A stretch of DNA of 64,000 bases from Marinobacter persicus (GTDB lineage Bacteria > Pseudomonadota > Gammaproteobacteria > Pseudomonadales > Oleiphilaceae), in contig NZ_FOSC01000003.1 of NCBI RefSeq assembly GCF_900114155.1, forward strand, positions 62,001 through 126,000, read 5' to 3'. The notes under the pieces were generated by a model. That model made no database searches. It saw nothing but the letters and a program-made list of their open reading frames with translations, and was not told where the DNA came from. A program made the position numbers and the translations under genes. Shown here in pieces: positions 9,015 through 20,336 of the stretch; the first letter of the stretch is position 1; every line of letters begins with the position of its first letter.

Positions 9015-11423
9015 TTGAAGTCATTGCCTCTGCACCAGTTGTACAAAGCCTGCGTTCTCAAAGACCTGCCTTTCAAGACCACCCGGCAACTCGAGCCTCT
9101 GGCTGAAATTGTCGGGCAGAACCGGGCCCAGGAAGCTGTTCGCTTTGCCCTGGCCATGCCCCATGGCGGTTATAATGTGTACGCGGTCGGGCGCAACGGG
9201 CTGGGCAAACGCACCATGATGCTCCGGTACCTCGAACATCACGTGGATACCGACCAGCAAAGCCACGACTGGTGCTACGTGGCCAACTTTGAGGAGCCCC
9301 GCAATCCGAAACTGCTGAAGTTGCCGTCCGGCATGGGCACCGAGCTTAAGCAGGACATGGAAAAGCTCATGTCGCGGCTTGTGAAAATGATTCCCCAGAC
9401 TTTCGAGGGGGATAACTTCCTGGAGCGGGCAGAAAGCCTGAAAAACGAGTACGGTAAAAAGCAGGAAGACGAGCTGGAAAAAGTCGCCGAACAGGCCAAG
9501 CGCAAGAACGTTCGGCTGACCATCACCACGCCCGGCGGCTACCGGTTGGTGGCCATGAACGGCGAAGAACCGCATACCGCTGAAACCTTTCAGGAACTGA
9601 GCGAGGATGAGCGCAACAAGTTCGAGGAAGTGATCAACAAGCTGGAGAAAAAGCTGCGTCAGGCGGTACGCAAGCTGGCGGACTGGGAGCAGGAATACGC
9701 TGAAAAACAGCAGGCGCTGAACGAGGAAACCCTGGAAGACATCTCCGGCCACCAGATCGATGACCTGGTGAAAAAGTACAGTGACCTGCCGGATGTGGTT
9801 GAGCACCTCGAGGCCATTCGGGGTGACCTGGCGGAGAACCTGGATATTTTCCTGGATGACGACGACGAGCAGGCCGCCATTGCCTACGCCTCGCTGGACA
9901 AGAAAATGCCGCGCCGGTATCTGGTCAATGTCATCGTTCACCAGAAAAACAACGAAGTGCCCGTGGTGGTCGAAGACAACCCGACCTACCACAATCTGTT
10001 TGGTTACGTGGAAAACGTGACCTACAAGGGCACCGTGTTCACCGACTTCTCGCTGATTCGCCCCGGCAGCCTGCACAAGGCCAACGGCGGTTACCTGTTG
10101 ATGGATGCCATCAAGGTATTGGAGCAGCCGTTTGTCTGGGATGGGCTGAAGCGCGCGCTGCGCTCTAAGTCCATCCAGATCAACTCCCTGGAGCGCGAAC
10201 TGACCCTGTCCGGTACGATTTCGGTGGAGCCGGAATCCGTTCCCCTGGACGTCAAAATGGTGCTGTTTGGTGACCGGGAAACCTGGATGCTGCTGCAGGA
10301 ACACGATCCCGAATTCGCCGAACTGTTCCGGGTAACGGCCGACTTTGAGAATGAAATGTACCGCAGTGACGACAGCCAGTTGCTGTACGCCAAATTCATT
10401 GCCAGCCTGGTGGTGGAGAAAGACCTGCTGCATTGCAGCAACAGAGCCGTGGCGCGTGTCATTGAGCACAGCGCCCGCATGGCCGAGCATCAGGATCGGC
10501 TGTCACTGCACGCCGCCGACATCGCCAACCTGTTGCGTGAATCCGATTTCTGGGCCCGGCAGGCTGGGGCCAAACTGATTTCCGATACCCATGTGGAGCG
10601 TGCGCTGGAAAGTGCCAAATACCGTAGCAGCCGGATTCGTGACCAGTTCTACGACTCCATCCGCGATGGCACCACGCTGGTCAGTACATCCGGCACCTGC
10701 GTGGGGCAGGTCAATGCCCTGTCGGTACTGTCAACCGGTGGCTTCGAGTTCGGACTGTCCAACCGGGTGACCGCCACCTGCTACTACGGCGATGGCGGTG
10801 TGATCGATATCGAGCGGGATGTGAAACTCGGTGGCAACCTGCATTCCAAGGGCGTGATGATTCTCAGCTCCTGGCTGGCGTCCCATTTTGCCGTGAATGA
10901 CCCCATGCACCTGTCGGCCAGCCTGACGTTCGAGCAGAACTACGGTGAAGTGGATGGAGACAGTGCCTCGCTGGCCGAGCTGGTGGCCTTGGTGTCGTCG
11001 CTGTCCGGTGTGCCGGTGCGCCAGGACCTTGCTATCACCGGGTCGTTCAATCAGTTCGGCGAGGTCCAGCCCATTGGCGGTGTGAATGAAAAAATCGAAG
11101 GCTTTTATGCAACCTGTGAGCTGAAGGGTGGTCTTACCGGCTCGCAGGGCGTGCTCATTCCCCAGACCAACGTGCAGAACCTGATGCTGGATGGTGAAGT
11201 GGTCAAGGCCTGCCGTGGTGGCCAGTTCTCGGTGTACCCGGTTGCCAGAGTGGAAGAGGCCATTACACTGTTACTGGGTAAACCCGCTGGCAAGGCGGAT
11301 GCCAAGGGCCGCTATCCCAAGCAGAGTGTTTTTGGCATTATTCAGCAACGCCTTGAAACAATGCGTGAACACGAACGGCAGGAACACGCCCGGGACGAGC
11401 ACAAAGACCCGTCCATCCACTGA
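9015..11423 (+). CDS. LonB-type ATP-dependent protease (AAA_32/S16)
   Basis: 802 residues. The N-terminal half carries a degenerate P-loop (AVGRNGLGKRTMM, about residues 55-67) and a long charged coiled-coil insertion; the C-terminus is an S16 Lon protease domain. The catalytic dyad is visible as Ser650 in DGDSAS and Lys693 in GGVNEKIEG, and their 43-residue spacing equals that of E. coli Lon Ser679/Lys722. Proteins of this YcbZ/LonB-like class lack the Lon substrate-binding N-domain; their substrates are poorly known. The start is TTG at 9015, 7 nt after GACGGGA; no better ATG is available in frame. Confidence 0.88.
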   Translation: MKSLPLHQLYKACVLKDLPFKTTRQLEPLAEIVGQNRAQEAVRFALAMPHGGYNVYAVGRNGLGKRTMMLRYLEHHVDTDQQSHDWCYVANFEEPRNPKLLKLPSGMGTELKQDMEKLMSRLVKMIPQTFEGDNFLERAESLKNEYGKKQEDELEKVAEQAKRKNVRLTITTPGGYRLVAMNGEEPHTAETFQELSEDERNKFEEVINKLEKKLRQAVRKLADWEQEYAEKQQALNEETLEDISGHQIDDLVKKYSDLPDVVEHLEAIRGDLAENLDIFLDDDDEQAAIAYASLDKKMPRRYLVNVIVHQKNNEVPVVVEDNPTYHNLFGYVENVTYKGTVFTDFSLIRPGSLHKANGGYLLMDAIKVLEQPFVWDGLKRALRSKSIQINSLERELTLSGTISVEPESVPLDVKMVLFGDRETWMLLQEHDPEFAELFRVTADFENEMYRSDDSQLLYAKFIASLVVEKDLLHCSNRAVARVIEHSARMAEHQDRLSLHAADIANLLRESDFWARQAGAKLISDTHVERALESAKYRSSRIRDQFYDSIRDGTTLVSTSGTCVGQVNALSVLSTGGFEFGLSNRVTATCYYGDGGVIDIERDVKLGGNLHSKGVMILSSWLASHFAVNDPMHLSASLTFEQNYGEVDGDSASLAELVALVSSLSGVPVRQDLAITGSFNQFGEVQPIGGVNEKIEGFYATCELKGGLTGSQGVLIPQTNVQNLMLDGEVVKACRGGQFSVYPVARVEEAITLLLGKPAGKADAKGRYPKQSVFGIIQQRLETMREHERQEHARDEHKDPSIH

Positions 11424-11460
11424 CCGGCCAATAACAAAACGGACAGGAGAAAACAGATCC

Positions 11461-12081
11461 ATGACTGATATCCAGCAGACTGTGTACGTGGTAGAGGACG
11501 ACGAGGCCGTCCGTGATTCACTGGAGCTCTTGCTTAAATCCGATGGCAAGCCGGTGCAGACCTATGAAAGCGCCAACGCTTTCCTGAAAGATTACTCCGA
11601 CCAGATGGCCGGCTGTATTGTGCTGGATATCCGTATGCCGGGTATGGACGGCATGGAACTGCAGAAAAAACTGAATGACAAGCACTCAATCCTGCCCATT
11701 ATTTTTGTGACTGGCCATGGCGATGTGCCCATGGCGGTGGATGCCATGAAAGAAGGCGCGGTGGACTTTATACAGAAGCCCTATCGCGAAGAAGCGCTTC
11801 TGGAAAAAATCGAAGCCGCGCTCGAGCAGGATCGCGAACAGCGCAAGACGCTGGATGAGAAACAGGAAATCATCCGTCGGGTGAAGAGTCTGACCCCTCG
11901 CGAGCGTGAGATCATGGACCGGATGATTGCCGGCCAGGCCAACAAGGTGATTGCCATTGAGCTGGAGATCAGCCAGCGCACCGTTGAAATCCACCGTTCC
12001 CGGGTGATGCACAAGATGGGCACCCACTCGCTGGCGCACCTGGTGCGTATGGTGCTGTCAGTAAAGGACCTTATCGACTAG
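11461..12081 (+). CDS. FixJ-family response regulator
   Basis: 206 residues: a receiver domain with the acidic pocket EDDE, phospho-acceptor Asp56 in VLDIRMPG and the conserved Thr/Lys (VTGHGD, QKPY), a linker helix, then a LuxR-type helix-turn-helix (LTPREREIMDRMIAGQANKVIA and SQRTVEIHRSRVMHKMG). It is a DNA-binding transcription factor. ATG 11461 is preceded by AGGAGA. The partner is almost certainly the kinase encoded 51 bp downstream. Known relatives act in oxygen, C4-dicarboxylate or alcohol sensing; nothing here decides which. Confidence 0.9.
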   Translation: MTDIQQTVYVVEDDEAVRDSLELLLKSDGKPVQTYESANAFLKDYSDQMAGCIVLDIRMPGMDGMELQKKLNDKHSILPIIFVTGHGDVPMAVDAMKEGAVDFIQKPYREEALLEKIEAALEQDREQRKTLDEKQEIIRRVKSLTPREREIMDRMIAGQANKVIAIELEISQRTVEIHRSRVMHKMGTHSLAHLVRMVLSVKDLID

Positions 12082-12132
12082 CCGGACGAGTGTCGTCATT
12101 ATGCTGTCACGTTTCTAACCGGCTCTGTTTCT

Positions 12133-13704
12133 ATGACTGATGTTGTCACCGAAAACCCGGAGGTGACGGTCCTGCTGGTGGACGATAACCCGCAGAACCT
12201 GAAAGTCCTCTACGAGACCCTGAAAGACAAAGGTTACCGGCTGCTGATCGCCAACGAAGGTGAAAAGGCGCTGGACCTTGCTCACCGGCACCATCCGGAA
12301 GTGATCCTGCTGGATATCATGATGCCGGAATTGGATGGCTACGAGGTGTGTGAGCGCCTGAAAGCCGATCCGGAAACGGCCGATTCCGCCGTGGTGTTTC
12401 TCTCGGCCCTGGATGATCTTCAGGCCAAGGTGAAAGGGTTCTCGCTCGGTGGCGCAGATTACATCTCCAAGCCCTTTGAATCCCAGGAAGTGATCGCCCG
12501 GGTAAAAACCCATGCCCGCGTGATCCGTCTGGAGCGGGAAATGCAGAGCCGAAATCGTGAGCTCCAGGGCGACCAGACCCGCATACTCAACTCCATCAGC
12601 GAAGGCATCTACGGTCTGGATGAACAGGGCACCATTGAGTTTGCCAACCCGGCGGCGGCACGGATTATCGGCTGCGCGGCGGAGGAGTTGATTGGTCGTA
12701 ACTTCTTTGAGATGCACTTTGCCACGGCCGATACCTCGGACGAACACCTGCCGGTCATGGCAACCTGCCGCCAGGGCGTGGCGGAGAACCAGCGGGACGT
12801 GCGCATGCTGCGCGCCGACGGCACCGGCTTCCCGGCCGAATATCGGGCCACGCCCAAGCTTGAAGACGACGAGCTGCACGGTGCCGTGGTGGTCTTTCAT
12901 GACATCAGCGCCGAGCTGGAAAACGAAAAGGCCCTCGAAGAGGCCCGGGCGTTGGTCGATGAACAGCGTGAGCAGCTGGCTCATACCTCCCGCCTGACCA
13001 CCATGGGTGAAATGGCCGCCGGCTTTGCCCACGAGGTGAACCAACCGCTGACCGCCATCACCAACTACGCGCGGGTATCCAAGCGCATGATGGCCAAAGA
13101 GGAGCCGGATCTGGACCTGTTGCGCCAGACGCTCGACAAGATTGAAGCGCAATCCCATCGCGCCAGCGAGATCATCCGCCGTATCCGCAAGTTCATGAAA
13201 AAACCGGCCACTGGCAAGGAAGTGGTGTCGGTGCCAGCCTTGCTGGAGGATACCCGCCAGTTTGCAGAAGTGGACATGCGCAATAACAAGGGCGGCATTG
13301 AGGTGCAATTTGAAGAGGATGTGCCGGATGTTCTGGCGGACCCCATTCAGGTGCAGCAGGTTGCCTTGAACCTGATCCGTAATGCCCTGGAGGCAACCCG
13401 CAGTGCCGGCTCTGATGCGCCGGTTGAGGTCAGTGCCCGCCGTTGCGGTGAGCACTGCGTGCGGATACAGGTGCGTGATCACGGGGTGGGGGTGTCGGAA
13501 CAGGCGGAGGAAATGCTGTTTCACCCGTTCCACACCACCAAGGAAGATGGCATGGGTATTGGGCTGGCTACCTGCCGCTCGCTGATCCAGGCTCAGGGTG
13601 GCGACATTGGCTTTGAGCGTCCTGAAGATGGTGGTGCCTGTTTCTATTTTACGCTGCCGGTGGCCGGCGTGCAGGGCGAGCCCTGCGCAACGGGTGAAGC
13701 CTGA
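12133..13704 (+). CDS. REC-PAS-histidine kinase (FixL-like)
   Basis: 523 residues, soluble, without membrane segments. Order: receiver domain (residues 10-130; Asp61 in LLDIMMPELDG), a PAS domain (about 145-275; the haem-ligating histidine of FixL is not evident), a coiled linker, HisKA with phospho-acceptor His300 in FAHEVNQPLTAI, and a HATPase_c domain (N-box NLIRNALEATR, G-boxes DHGVGV and GMGIGLA). It should phosphorylate the FixJ-type regulator just upstream. The built-in N-terminal receiver suggests input from another kinase or feedback control. The signal is unknown. Confidence 0.88.
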   Translation: MTDVVTENPEVTVLLVDDNPQNLKVLYETLKDKGYRLLIANEGEKALDLAHRHHPEVILLDIMMPELDGYEVCERLKADPETADSAVVFLSALDDLQAKVKGFSLGGADYISKPFESQEVIARVKTHARVIRLEREMQSRNRELQGDQTRILNSISEGIYGLDEQGTIEFANPAAARIIGCAAEELIGRNFFEMHFATADTSDEHLPVMATCRQGVAENQRDVRMLRADGTGFPAEYRATPKLEDDELHGAVVVFHDISAELENEKALEEARALVDEQREQLAHTSRLTTMGEMAAGFAHEVNQPLTAITNYARVSKRMMAKEEPDLDLLRQTLDKIEAQSHRASEIIRRIRKFMKKPATGKEVVSVPALLEDTRQFAEVDMRNNKGGIEVQFEEDVPDVLADPIQVQQVALNLIRNALEATRSAGSDAPVEVSARRCGEHCVRIQVRDHGVGVSEQAEEMLFHPFHTTKEDGMGIGLATCRSLIQAQGGDIGFERPEDGGACFYFTLPVAGVQGEPCATGEA

Positions 13705-13754
13705 GCGTCTGGAAGGCGCCCGCTAAAAAGTTTCAGAAAAAACGTTGTAAAGCG

Positions 13755-13782
13755 TTGACATACTCGGGGGCATCTTTATAAT
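13755..13782 (+). promoter_or_regulatory. Sigma70 promoter of tRNA-Asp
   Basis: A consensus -35 TTGACA (13755-13760) and consensus -10 TATAAT (13777-13782) are separated by 16 bp, followed by a GC-rich GCGCCC discriminator typical of stringently controlled stable-RNA promoters. It lies about 50 bp before the tRNA. Confidence 0.9.
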
Positions 13783-13831
13783 GCGCCCTCGTTGTCACCA
13801 AGCAGTCACACGAATCGCTTGGTTTGACTGC

Positions 13832-13908
13832 GGAGCGGTAGTTCAGTTGGTTAGAATACCGGCCTGTCACGCCGGGGGTCGCGGGTTCGAGTCCCGTCCG
13901 CTCCGCCA
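13832..13908 (+). tRNA. tRNA-Asp (anticodon GTC)
   Basis: A 77-nt cloverleaf with encoded CCA: acceptor stem GGAGCGG paired with CCGCTCC, D-loop AGTTCAGTTGGTTAGA, anticodon arm CGGCCTGTCACGCCG with GTC, and T-arm CGGGTTCGAGTCCCG. It differs from E. coli tRNA-Asp at only a few paired positions. T-rich sequence follows (13920-13990). The roughly 200 bp between it and the next gene hold nothing else I can support. Confidence 0.97.
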
Positions 13909-14013
13909 CTTATTTCCTCCCCCCTGTTTCCCAGATTTCTTTCTGTATTTTTATTCGGTTTTCTTTCCCCTGTTTTCGCTAACGTCTTTGATTTGATGGT
14001 TTTCTCCGCCTGA

Positions 14014-16176
<2,163 letters not shown>

Positions 16177-16263
16177 ACGTCAAAGTTTGCGGTTTGTCGC
16201 TGTCATCAGCTCTGTGTCAGGCTAAACTGCCGTTGATGACAGTGTTCAAACCGGAGAACGTGA

Positions 16264-17532
16264 ATGGTTAATTCCGATCCGTCGGCGGAAGGTTACTCGG
16301 CCGTCTTTTTCATGGACGGCAGCAGCGTGGCCAGGCAAATGCGCTGGTCGGAATTTGGTGCCTTCCTCGATGGCTACGTGGGCCTGACCGATCTGGCAGA
16401 AACCGACGTGCGGGCGGTGCTGGTTAACCTGAACCCGGATCTCACCATTCGCTCGCTCGCCTTCTTCCGCATCTGGTTCGATGAGGAGGGGCGGGCCGAC
16501 AGCAGCTGGAATCTGCCCATCGAGGCCATGGCCGAGCGCGGGGCCAAAGGCCCTGATCTTGGCGGCGGTCCTATTCGCCTGGTGTGCCGCAGTCAGTGCC
16601 CGGAGCCTTCCCTGGCCACCGAGCTGTGGGACCCGGACATGACACCGGGCAGCAATCATTTCCAGTCCATCCGTAAAGCCGTCGAAGACAACAGCCTGCA
16701 CTTCAGAAAAGTGGAGCCGGAAGAAGAGAATATTCCGGTGCTCAAGGCTACGGAGGAGGGGCCGGGCAGTGGCAATGCCGGCGCTCAGGAGCAGGAGCGG
16801 AGCAGAGTGGCCCAGGTGCTGCGTGAACAGCGCCTGCGGATCAAAACCCTGCAAAGTGCCCACCGCGAGTCCATGGCGGAACTGCAACGGGAACACCGGC
16901 TGGAACTGCAGGCCATGCGCAACGAAATTGCCGATCTCAGGCAGAAATTCGAGCGCAGCCGCTTTACCAGCGAACAGCTCAAGCAGCGCCTGGACAAACG
17001 TAACGAGCAATACCTGGCCATGCAGGAGGCGCTGGCCCAGTCGCCCGCGCCGGAGGAGACGGCCGGAAAGGAAGACCAGGTGGCTGCGATGAACGCGGAA
17101 ATGGTGCTTCTGCGCGAGCAGCTTGAGCGCAAGCAGCGGGAACTGGAGCTGCGGGATGAAAGCCTGGCAGCACTGGAATCGGAAATTCGTGAGCTGAAGA
17201 ATCAGGAGCCCACGGAAAACACGCTCATGGAGCAGCTCAAAAAGCAGTCGGTTTTCCTGGTGGCCTATCACCCCGGTGCCGGTCACCTGACTCTGCCTTA
17301 TGCCGATCTGGATGACTATTTCCGCAATCCGGTGGCTTACGCCGCCGAGCGGTGCAACCTGAATGAACCGGCCTATCGCCAATGGCTTGAACACTACGAG
17401 CGGCCTGTATGCGAACATGCCGGTGAGGGCGGTACGGTTTGCGGTGAGCCTGTGTTTCGGGTGTCCCAGCCCTCGGAGTTCCGGCCCGGCGTGGATAACC
17501 GTTGCGACAGGCACAAGCGCCAGTCGCCATAG
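16264..17532 (+). CDS. Coiled-coil protein with possible C-terminal zinc site
   Basis: 422 residues, function not recognised. The N-terminal 150 residues look globular (SAVFFMDGSSVARQMRWSEF, then LAFFRIWFDEEGRAD); residues about 175-325 are a long Glu/Arg/Leu-rich coiled coil; the last 80 residues are globular again. There Cys383, His385, Cys393, Cys414 and His417 form a plausible metal site that I infer from spacing only. Start ATG follows CGGAGAACG. It lies just before nadK on the same strand, and I recall a similar uncharacterised gene at this place in pseudomonads. Confidence 0.7.
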   Translation: MVNSDPSAEGYSAVFFMDGSSVARQMRWSEFGAFLDGYVGLTDLAETDVRAVLVNLNPDLTIRSLAFFRIWFDEEGRADSSWNLPIEAMAERGAKGPDLGGGPIRLVCRSQCPEPSLATELWDPDMTPGSNHFQSIRKAVEDNSLHFRKVEPEEENIPVLKATEEGPGSGNAGAQEQERSRVAQVLREQRLRIKTLQSAHRESMAELQREHRLELQAMRNEIADLRQKFERSRFTSEQLKQRLDKRNEQYLAMQEALAQSPAPEETAGKEDQVAAMNAEMVLLREQLERKQRELELRDESLAALESEIRELKNQEPTENTLMEQLKKQSVFLVAYHPGAGHLTLPYADLDDYFRNPVAYAAERCNLNEPAYRQWLEHYERPVCEHAGEGGTVCGEPVFRVSQPSEFRPGVDNRCDRHKRQSP

Positions 17533-17634
17533 CTTTTCAGAATCTGCCCGAGTTTCGTTAAACTGTTATCCTGTTGCAATCGTACAGGGGTGGCGCAGCC
17601 AACGCCCTTTCACACAGAGATCACGGGATAACGC

Positions 17635-18519
17635 ATGGACCAGTTCAGGAATATCGGCATTGTCGGGCGCATGGGCAGCGTCAAGGTGGTGGAGTCGCTA
17701 CGGCAACTCAAGCAATACCTGATCGCCCACGATTACCACGTCATCCTCGAAGAAGACACCGCCACCATGATCCCCGGCCACGGCTTGCAGGTGGCGAGTA
17801 AAAAACTGCTGGGCGAGATCTGTGATCTGGTGATTGTGGTGGGCGGCGATGGCAGCCTGCTGGGGGCCGCCCGGGAGCTGGCCAAATCCAAAATCCCCAT
17901 CCTTGGCGTCAACCGTGGCCGCCTTGGCTTTCTCACGGATATTTCCCCGTCCGATCTTGAAGAACGCCTGGCCGAGGTGCTGGAAGGCAACTACATGGAG
18001 GAATCCCGGTTTTTGCTGGATGGCCATGTTGAGCGTAACGGCCAGCCGCTGGGATTTGGCTCGGCACTGAACGATGTGGTGCTGCACCCGGGCAAGTCCA
18101 CCCGGATGATCGGCTTCGACCTCTATATTGATGGCCATTTTGTGTACAGCCAGCGTTCGGATGGGCTGATCGTGTCCACCCCCACTGGCTCCACCGCCTA
18201 CTCCCTTTCGGCCGGTGGCCCGATCATGCACCCGAAACTGGATGCCATCGCCCTGGTGCCCATGTTTCCGCACACCCTGAGCAGCCGGCCGATCGTGGTG
18301 GACGGCAAAAGCGAAATCAAACTGGTGATTGCCGATACCAACGAAACCTACCCTCAAATCAGCTTTGACGGCCAGATGAACATTGCCTGCGCGCCGGGCG
18401 ATATCATTCGTATATCCAAAAAGCCCTTCAAGATCCGTCTGATTCATCCGACCGATCACAACTTCTATGCCACTTGCCGTGACAAGCTGGGCTGGGCAAG
18501 CGAAATCGCAGCGAGCTGA
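17635..18519 (+). CDS. nadK: NAD kinase
   Basis: 294 residues with all family marks: GGDGS (residues 70-74, with Asp72 activating the substrate hydroxyl), NRGRLGFLTD, LNDVVLHPG and the glycine-rich TPTGSTAYSLSAGGPI loop. It makes NADP from NAD and ATP in the cytosol. It precedes the metallophosphoesterase gene by 2 bp, so the two are translationally linked. Confidence 0.97.
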   Translation: MDQFRNIGIVGRMGSVKVVESLRQLKQYLIAHDYHVILEEDTATMIPGHGLQVASKKLLGEICDLVIVVGGDGSLLGAARELAKSKIPILGVNRGRLGFLTDISPSDLEERLAEVLEGNYMEESRFLLDGHVERNGQPLGFGSALNDVVLHPGKSTRMIGFDLYIDGHFVYSQRSDGLIVSTPTGSTAYSLSAGGPIMHPKLDAIALVPMFPHTLSSRPIVVDGKSEIKLVIADTNETYPQISFDGQMNIACAPGDIIRISKKPFKIRLIHPTDHNFYATCRDKLGWASEIAAS

Positions 18520-18521
18520 TT

Positions 18522-19535
18522 ATGGTGGTAAAAACGTCAAAACAGAGCCGTGGCTTTGACATCATTGGTGATATTCACGGTTGTGCCCATACCCTGGAGC
18601 TTCTGCTGCAGCAAATGGGTTACCAAAAACTGAACGGGGTCTACCGGCACCCACGCCGCCAGGCCATCTTTATCGGCGATATCATTGATCGTGGCCCGCA
18701 CATCCGCGAGGCCCTGCACCTGGTGCGTGACATGGTGGAACACGGCTCGGCACGTATTGTCATGGGCAACCATGAATACAATGCCATGGGTTACTGCACC
18801 CGTGCCCGGCCGGGCAGCGGCAAAACCTTCCTGCGCGAGCACAACGACCGCCACAACCGGCTGATCCGGGAAACCCTGGAGCAGTTCGATCCGTACCCGC
18901 ATGAGTGGAACGAGTTCCTGGACTGGTTCTACACCATCCCGCTGTTTATTGAGGAAGAGGATTTCCGGGTGGTGCACGCCTGCTGGGATCAGGAACTGAT
19001 TGATAAATTCCGCCGGATCCATCCGGACGGCCGTATTGACGAGGAGTTCCTGCATGCTTCGGCCGCGCTGGAGTCGTTCGCCGGGCAGGTGATGGACACC
19101 CTCTTGCGTGGCACCGACCTCCGGTTGCCCGAGGGGATGAGTATCACCGGGGCCGACGGTTACGTGCGCGAGTTCTTCCGTACCAAGTTCTGGTCAGAGA
19201 ACCCGCAGACCTACGCCGATGTGGTTTTCCAGCCCGACCCCTTGCCGCCGGAGGTGGCGCGCCGGAAGTTGAGCGATGAAGAACGGCAACAGCTGCTGTT
19301 CTACCCACCGGAAGCGCCGCCGGTGTTTGTCGGTCATTACTGGATGGAAGGTCAGCCGGCACCGCTGAAACACAACGTGGCCTGCATTGATTACAGTGCG
19401 GTCAAGAACGACAAGATGGTGGCCTACCGGATGGACGGTGAGCGGGTACTGTCGAAGGACAAGTTTGTCTGGATTGATGTCGACACGCCAGAACGCCCGG
19501 ATGCCCCTGCCACCGAAGACAGCGTAGCCCGCTGA
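18522..19535 (+). CDS. Calcineurin-like metallophosphoesterase
   Basis: 337 residues. The dinuclear-metal motifs of the phosphoprotein phosphatase type are all present: GDIHG (about residue 17), GDIIDRG and GNHE. The following insertion and C-terminal half are specific to a family of bacterial Ser/Thr-phosphatase-like enzymes whose substrate is not known. It starts 2 bp after nadK and is probably co-transcribed with it and with the rhomboid gene that follows after 16 bp. Confidence 0.85.
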   Translation: MVVKTSKQSRGFDIIGDIHGCAHTLELLLQQMGYQKLNGVYRHPRRQAIFIGDIIDRGPHIREALHLVRDMVEHGSARIVMGNHEYNAMGYCTRARPGSGKTFLREHNDRHNRLIRETLEQFDPYPHEWNEFLDWFYTIPLFIEEEDFRVVHACWDQELIDKFRRIHPDGRIDEEFLHASAALESFAGQVMDTLLRGTDLRLPEGMSITGADGYVREFFRTKFWSENPQTYADVVFQPDPLPPEVARRKLSDEERQQLLFYPPEAPPVFVGHYWMEGQPAPLKHNVACIDYSAVKNDKMVAYRMDGERVLSKDKFVWIDVDTPERPDAPATEDSVAR

Positions 19536-19551
19536 ATCACGAGAGGTGATC

Positions 19552-20226
19552 TTGGAAACACGACCGTCGTCCCCTATTACCCCCACGGGCCGGTGGCAGC
19601 CGTCGCCACAGCATGCGCCGGCGGTTGCTGTGTGCATCGCTGCCGCGTTGGTGGTCGTCTGGCTCACCGGCATGGGTCAAAATTCCGTGGCTGCCTCCAT
19701 GATGCTGGTGGACCCGCGCGCCTTCCCTTGGGAAGCCTTTGAAACCTTCGGCGGCCGGCTGCAGGCCATGCTGGCGACCCTGTCCGGTGGCCAGTTGTGG
19801 CGCCTGATTACCCCGGATTTCCTGCATTTCAGCTGGACCCACCTGATTTTCAATTCGGTGATGCTCTGGTTTCTCGGCAGTCAGATTGAATGGATGGATG
19901 GCCGGGGGCGCCTGCTGGCGCTGTTTGTAGTCGCCAGCCTGGTTTCCAACGTGGCCCAGTACCTGGTGGCCGGCCCGCTGTTCGGCGGATTATCCGGCGT
20001 CGTTTATGCCGCTCTGGCCTATTGCTGGCTGAGTCAGCGTCGCTGGCCCCGGTTCCAGTTCCCGCCCGCACTGGTGACCTTTGCCCTGATCTGGTTGGTG
20101 TTGGGCTATACACCGTTGCCGGAAATGCTGGGAGTGGGGCGCATGGCCAATGAAGCGCACCTGGGTGGTTTCCTGGCCGGCCTTGCCTGTGCGGCGGTGT
20201 TGCCACCGCGCCGGCGGCGGGCATAA
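19552..20226 (+). CDS. Rhomboid-family intramembrane serine protease (rhombosortase-like)
   Basis: 224 residues with about six hydrophobic segments. Catalytic Ser148 lies in GGLSGVVYA and His203 in NEAHLGGFLAGL; a preceding TPDFLHFSWTHLIFNSVMLWFLGS segment matches the family loop. Compact proteins of this shape include the rhombosortases, which process GlyGly-CTERM proteins in the inner membrane; no substrate with that tail is seen in the window. Start: the TTG at 19552 is preferred, 5 nt after GAGAGG, over the GTG at 19546, which overlaps the Shine-Dalgarno. Last gene of the nadK operon. Confidence 0.8.
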   Translation: METRPSSPITPTGRWQPSPQHAPAVAVCIAAALVVVWLTGMGQNSVAASMMLVDPRAFPWEAFETFGGRLQAMLATLSGGQLWRLITPDFLHFSWTHLIFNSVMLWFLGSQIEWMDGRGRLLALFVVASLVSNVAQYLVAGPLFGGLSGVVYAALAYCWLSQRRWPRFQFPPALVTFALIWLVLGYTPLPEMLGVGRMANEAHLGGFLAGLACAAVLPPRRRRA

Positions 20227-20252
20227 AAAAAAGCCCCACCAAAAGGTGAGGC
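20225..20252 (-). terminator. Intrinsic terminator of the minus-strand small RNA
   Basis: Read on the minus strand, GCCTCACC-TTTT-GGTGGGGC forms a hairpin with one mismatch and is followed by eight T residues. It points away from the Fur-box promoter and ends at the stop codon of the convergent rhomboid gene. No protein gene on the minus strand needs it. Confidence 0.85.
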
Positions 20253-20315
20253 TGTAAAGAGAGCTTGAAAGCTCCTGATGAGAGAGACCAAATGATACGA
20301 CCGTTGTCATTTGGT
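20225..20315 (-). ncRNA. Candidate Fur-repressed small regulatory RNA (about 91 nt)
   Basis: Starting at the A predicted at 20315, the minus-strand transcript would have: a 5' hairpin with perfect 9-bp arms (ACCAAATGA and TCATTTGGT); a single-stranded pyrimidine-rich stretch CTCTCTCATCAG; a small hairpin GAGCTT-TC-AAGCTC; a short A/U-rich linker; and the terminator hairpin with eight U. This is the architecture of Hfq-dependent iron-sparing RNAs such as RyhB and PrrF, though I see no extended sequence match to either. No open reading frame with a ribosome site exists in it. The promoter is covered by a Fur box. Confidence 0.72.
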
Positions 20316-20317
20316 AA

Positions 20318-20336
20318 GATAATGATAATTGTTATC
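20318..20336. promoter_or_regulatory. Fur box
   Basis: GATAATGATAAT-TGTTATC matches the 19-bp Fur consensus at 17 positions, and its core TGATAAT-T-GTTATCA is a near-perfect 7-1-7 palindrome. It covers the -10 region of the minus-strand small RNA promoter and lies about 60 bp before the DUF1315 gene on the plus strand, so both could respond to iron. Confidence 0.85.

Noticed and set aside
16200-16242. Inverted repeat CTGTCATCA / TGATGACAG after fadH
   Set aside because: The 25-nt loop and lack of a T-run make a terminator unlikely; no regulator site is known with this form.
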